Shown here one piece after another: positions 12,512-14,710 of a DNA stretch of 14,710 nucleotides. Each line of letters starts with the position of its first letter. Within the stretch, counting starts at the first letter, position 1. The stretch lies in the NCBI GenBank assembly GCA_002483085.1, contig DLHF01000055.1:1-14710 (forward strand), given 5' to 3'. Both the position numbers and the translations under genes were made by a program. The stretch is from Ignavibacteria bacterium UBA7675 (lineage in GTDB: Bacteria; Bacteroidota; Ignavibacteria; Kapaibacteriales; UB7675). The notes beneath the pieces are model-generated. The model was not told the DNA's origin. It made no database searches and saw only the letters and a program-made list of their open reading frames with translations.

Positions 12512-14710
12512 GTACACTGTACTATTGTTCTCTTGCTCTCATTATACTTTGCTGTTCTCCTGCCTTTTTATATGGGAAAGGCTCGCACAGCTTGCTGCCT
12601 GTTTCAGCCTCGGTTTCTCCAGCTTTTGCCTTTGAGCAGAATGCGGGGCAGGTGATAGATAATTTGGGGCATGTTCGCCCTGATATACTCTACACGGCGC
12701 GTTCAGCAGGAGTGGATATGTACTTGTCGCGCACGGGACTGCACTATGTGTTTTCGTATAGAGAAGTACTCGGTGGTGTGGACATGGCAACACAACTACG
12801 CCAATTGCGGATCGACGAGCCAAACGACAGCCGGTATGTGTTAAAGCAACATCGAGTGGACATGCGGCTTGTGGGCGGGAACACAAGCGGAAAAGTGGAA
12901 ACATTGGAGGCGTATCCGGATGTGAGTACCTACTACTTAGGGCAGTGTCCGAGCGGAGTAGAAACGTCTCGTTATAGTCGTATCGCATACCGCAATGTGT
13001 ACCCAAACATCGACCTTGTACTGACAGCGCAGGAGACGGGCTTGAAGTACGACTTTGTGGTCTATCCGGGTGGCGATCCTTCGATGATCGCATTAGAATA
13101 TACGGCAGCAGAAGGTGTAAAGATTGATACTGATGGTTCACTCCATATCCAGACTTCACTTGGCGTTATTCGCGAAGAGGCTCCCTATATTTACCAGAGC
13201 AAAGGCGAAGTCGGCCATGGCGGGCACAGTGCTGTTGCAGGGAAATTTATTTTCAATGGTAAGACCGTTCGGTTTGATATTGGAAAGTATAACCGGGATC
13301 AGGTTTTAATTATTGACCCGGGGGTATTATGGTCTACCTATTATGGTGGAACAAATTCCGATGCTATAGAAGATGTCGCCACTGACAGCGAGAATAATAT
13401 TTTTGTGACTGGTTTTACACAGAGCTTTCCCTTTGCCGCCACGCCGGGAGCTTTTCAGGATACAATTGCAGGCGACCCTACAGCTACTTCTGATGCATTC
13501 ATCTCTAAGTTCAACCGCCAGGGCGAGCGTCTGTGGTCGACTTATCTGGGCGGCAGAGCGATAGATGCGGGCACGGGAATAGCGGTCGATCCTATTGGTA
13601 ATATTGTAGTGGTAGGCATAACAGGCAGTCGTGATTTACCCGATACTCTTGGAGCTATCGACACACTGTTCAAAAACAGCATGGACGGTTTTGTATTCAG
13701 GTTTACCCGCAACGGCAAAAGGGTATGGGGCACGTTTTTCGGCGGCCAGTACACCGATCGGATTCGGGATGTAGTGCTGAGCAAACAGGGTAATATTTTC
13801 ATTGTGGGTTCGACGCAAAGCGACAAGTACACGTTTCCTATTCGCAATGCCGCGCAACCGGACGAGGGTGGAGCAATTGATGGCTTTATAGCGTGTTTGG
13901 CACTGAACAGCAGTGCTATTTTATGGAGTTCATTTTACGGTGGTGACAGTGTCGATTACGCCGAGAGTATCGCCATTGATAGTAATAATGTTCTTTATGT
14001 TGTCGGAACGACCGAGAGCCCTGATCTTCCCGGAGTATCTACCGGTTATCAATCTACTCCGGGCGGGAATGGGCTGAGCGACGCTTTCTTTTTCAGGATG
14101 AAGACGGATGGAAGTTTGCTTAGTGCGAGCTATTACGGTGGTAGCGGGGAAGACCAGGGCAGCGGAATAGCTTATGATGCTATAAGTAGGAGCATTGTAT
14201 TTTGCGGTACAACCAAAAGCAGAGATTTTCCTGTAGAGCGGGCAATACAGGATACGTTAAGCTGGGCTCCGGCGTCATATTGGCCGGATGCTTTCATTGT
14301 GAAAATGTCTGCTAATGGCGATCAGCGTAGATGGGCTACATATTACGGGGGGGATTCAGCCGATGGAGGCATGGATTTGGCAGTACTGAACGATGGTTCA
14401 TTAGTAGTTATTTGTTCTACCTTTAGTCCTGATATTCCACTGACACAAAATGCTCTACAGCGCACATTTTACATGACTCCGTTTCCCCAGCTCAATAATG
14501 ATCTGTTTATTATGTTGCTGACTGCGGCAGGGGATGTAACACTGGCAACTTATTATGGTGGAAATGATCCAGAGCAAATAGGGGGAATTTCTATAGATGG
14601 AATGAATAATATTGTGATAGCCGGATATACTAATAGTAATAATTTTCCCGTAAGGAATGCGGCTCAGAGAACGAGTGGTGGAAATACAGACGGCTTCATT
14701 ATGCGCTATG
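12508..14710 (+). CDS. SBBP-repeat secreted beta-propeller-like protein (3' end outside window)
   Basis: At least 734 residues, open to the window edge. It starts with a signal peptide (YYCSLALIILCCSPAFLYG, about residues 5-23), so it is exported. Residues about 42-270 match the N-terminal domain that precedes SBBP repeats: FEQNAGQV, STYYLGQ, YRNVYPNIDLVL, LKYDFVVYPGGDPS, REEAPYIYQ and LIIDPG. Seven SBBP-type repeats follow, starting near residues 275, 343, 407, 473, 539, 609 and 679 (spacing 64-70). Each has W/xSTYYGG, a D-x-x-GN-I-V-V-x-G-x-T-x-S core and an FP end. These are blades of a beta-propeller-like fold. In Bacteroidota-related bacteria such proteins are often surface-attached or secreted with a C-terminal type IX sorting domain; that end is not in the window, so the route is not proven. 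A run of seven G (14347-14353) lies inside repeat six. Function is probably adhesion or polymer binding, by inference. Confidence 0.9.
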   Translation, partial: MSTLYYCSLALIILCCSPAFLYGKGSHSLLPVSASVSPAFAFEQNAGQVIDNLGHVRPDILYTARSAGVDMYLSRTGLHYVFSYREVLGGVDMATQLRQLRIDEPNDSRYVLKQHRVDMRLVGGNTSGKVETLEAYPDVSTYYLGQCPSGVETSRYSRIAYRNVYPNIDLVLTAQETGLKYDFVVYPGGDPSMIALEYTAAEGVKIDTDGSLHIQTSLGVIREEAPYIYQSKGEVGHGGHSAVAGKFIFNGKTVRFDIGKYNRDQVLIIDPGVLWSTYYGGTNSDAIEDVATDSENNIFVTGFTQSFPFAATPGAFQDTIAGDPTATSDAFISKFNRQGERLWSTYLGGRAIDAGTGIAVDPIGNIVVVGITGSRDLPDTLGAIDTLFKNSMDGFVFRFTRNGKRVWGTFFGGQYTDRIRDVVLSKQGNIFIVGSTQSDKYTFPIRNAAQPDEGGAIDGFIACLALNSSAILWSSFYGGDSVDYAESIAIDSNNVLYVVGTTESPDLPGVSTGYQSTPGGNGLSDAFFFRMKTDGSLLSASYYGGSGEDQGSGIAYDAISRSIVFCGTTKSRDFPVERAIQDTLSWAPASYWPDAFIVKMSANGDQRRWATYYGGDSADGGMDLAVLNDGSLVVICSTFSPDIPLTQNALQRTFYMTPFPQLNNDLFIMLLTAAGDVTLATYYGGNDPEQIGGISIDGMNNIVIAGYTNSNNFPVRNAAQRTSGGNTDGFIMRY

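Noticed and set aside
12542..13159. A 205-codon minus-strand frame
   Set aside because: Antisense to the SBBP-repeat protein N-terminal domain, whose sense frame is clearly conserved.
1..14710. CRISPR array or tRNA/rRNA genes
   Set aside because: No regularly spaced direct repeats and no cloverleaf or rRNA-like segments were seen in any gap.

Overview
The window reads as a stretch of a moderate-GC genome, probably from the FCB assemblage (Bacteroidota, Chlorobiota or Kapabacteria-like). The reasons are a SBBP-repeat surface protein with the matching N-terminal domain, a VF530-family small protein, and several genes lacking a clear Shine-Dalgarno sequence. This placement is inference; no rRNA or other taxonomic marker is present.

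The left 8.1 kb is a defence locus. It opens with the 3' end of a probable DDE transposase (to 315). A four-gene + strand block follows: hsdR (400-3159), a GmrSD-like DUF262+DUF1524 putative nuclease (3315-5027), hsdS (about 5110-6447) and hsdM (6662-8143). HsdM and HsdS should form the N6-adenine methyltransferase, and HsdR adds the translocating restriction subunit. The DUF262 protein is a second, type IV-like nuclease candidate lodged between R and S. The order R-X-S-M is unusual. The block is interrupted by an intrinsic-terminator-like hairpin just before hsdS and by a strong REP-like palindrome before hsdM. HsdM favours GAC-type codons while HsdR favours GAT-type codons, and the two target-recognition domains of HsdS look AT-richer than its conserved repeats. 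The locus therefore looks assembled from parts of different origin.

The middle (8201-10726) holds two minus-strand genes: a VF530-family putative DNA-binding protein, and a membrane-anchored YiiX-like permuted papain-fold hydrolase with large unassigned flanks. A small unrecognised + strand gene (10310-10726) with a good extended -10 and ribosome binding site comes next.

The right part has a minus-strand MFS exporter (10801-12018). A 490-base gap follows that contains several hairpins and a clear + strand terminator without an obvious gene. The window ends inside a large secreted SBBP-repeat (beta-propeller-like) protein starting at 12508, preceded by a 27-codon hydrophobic reading frame that overlaps its start by ATGA.
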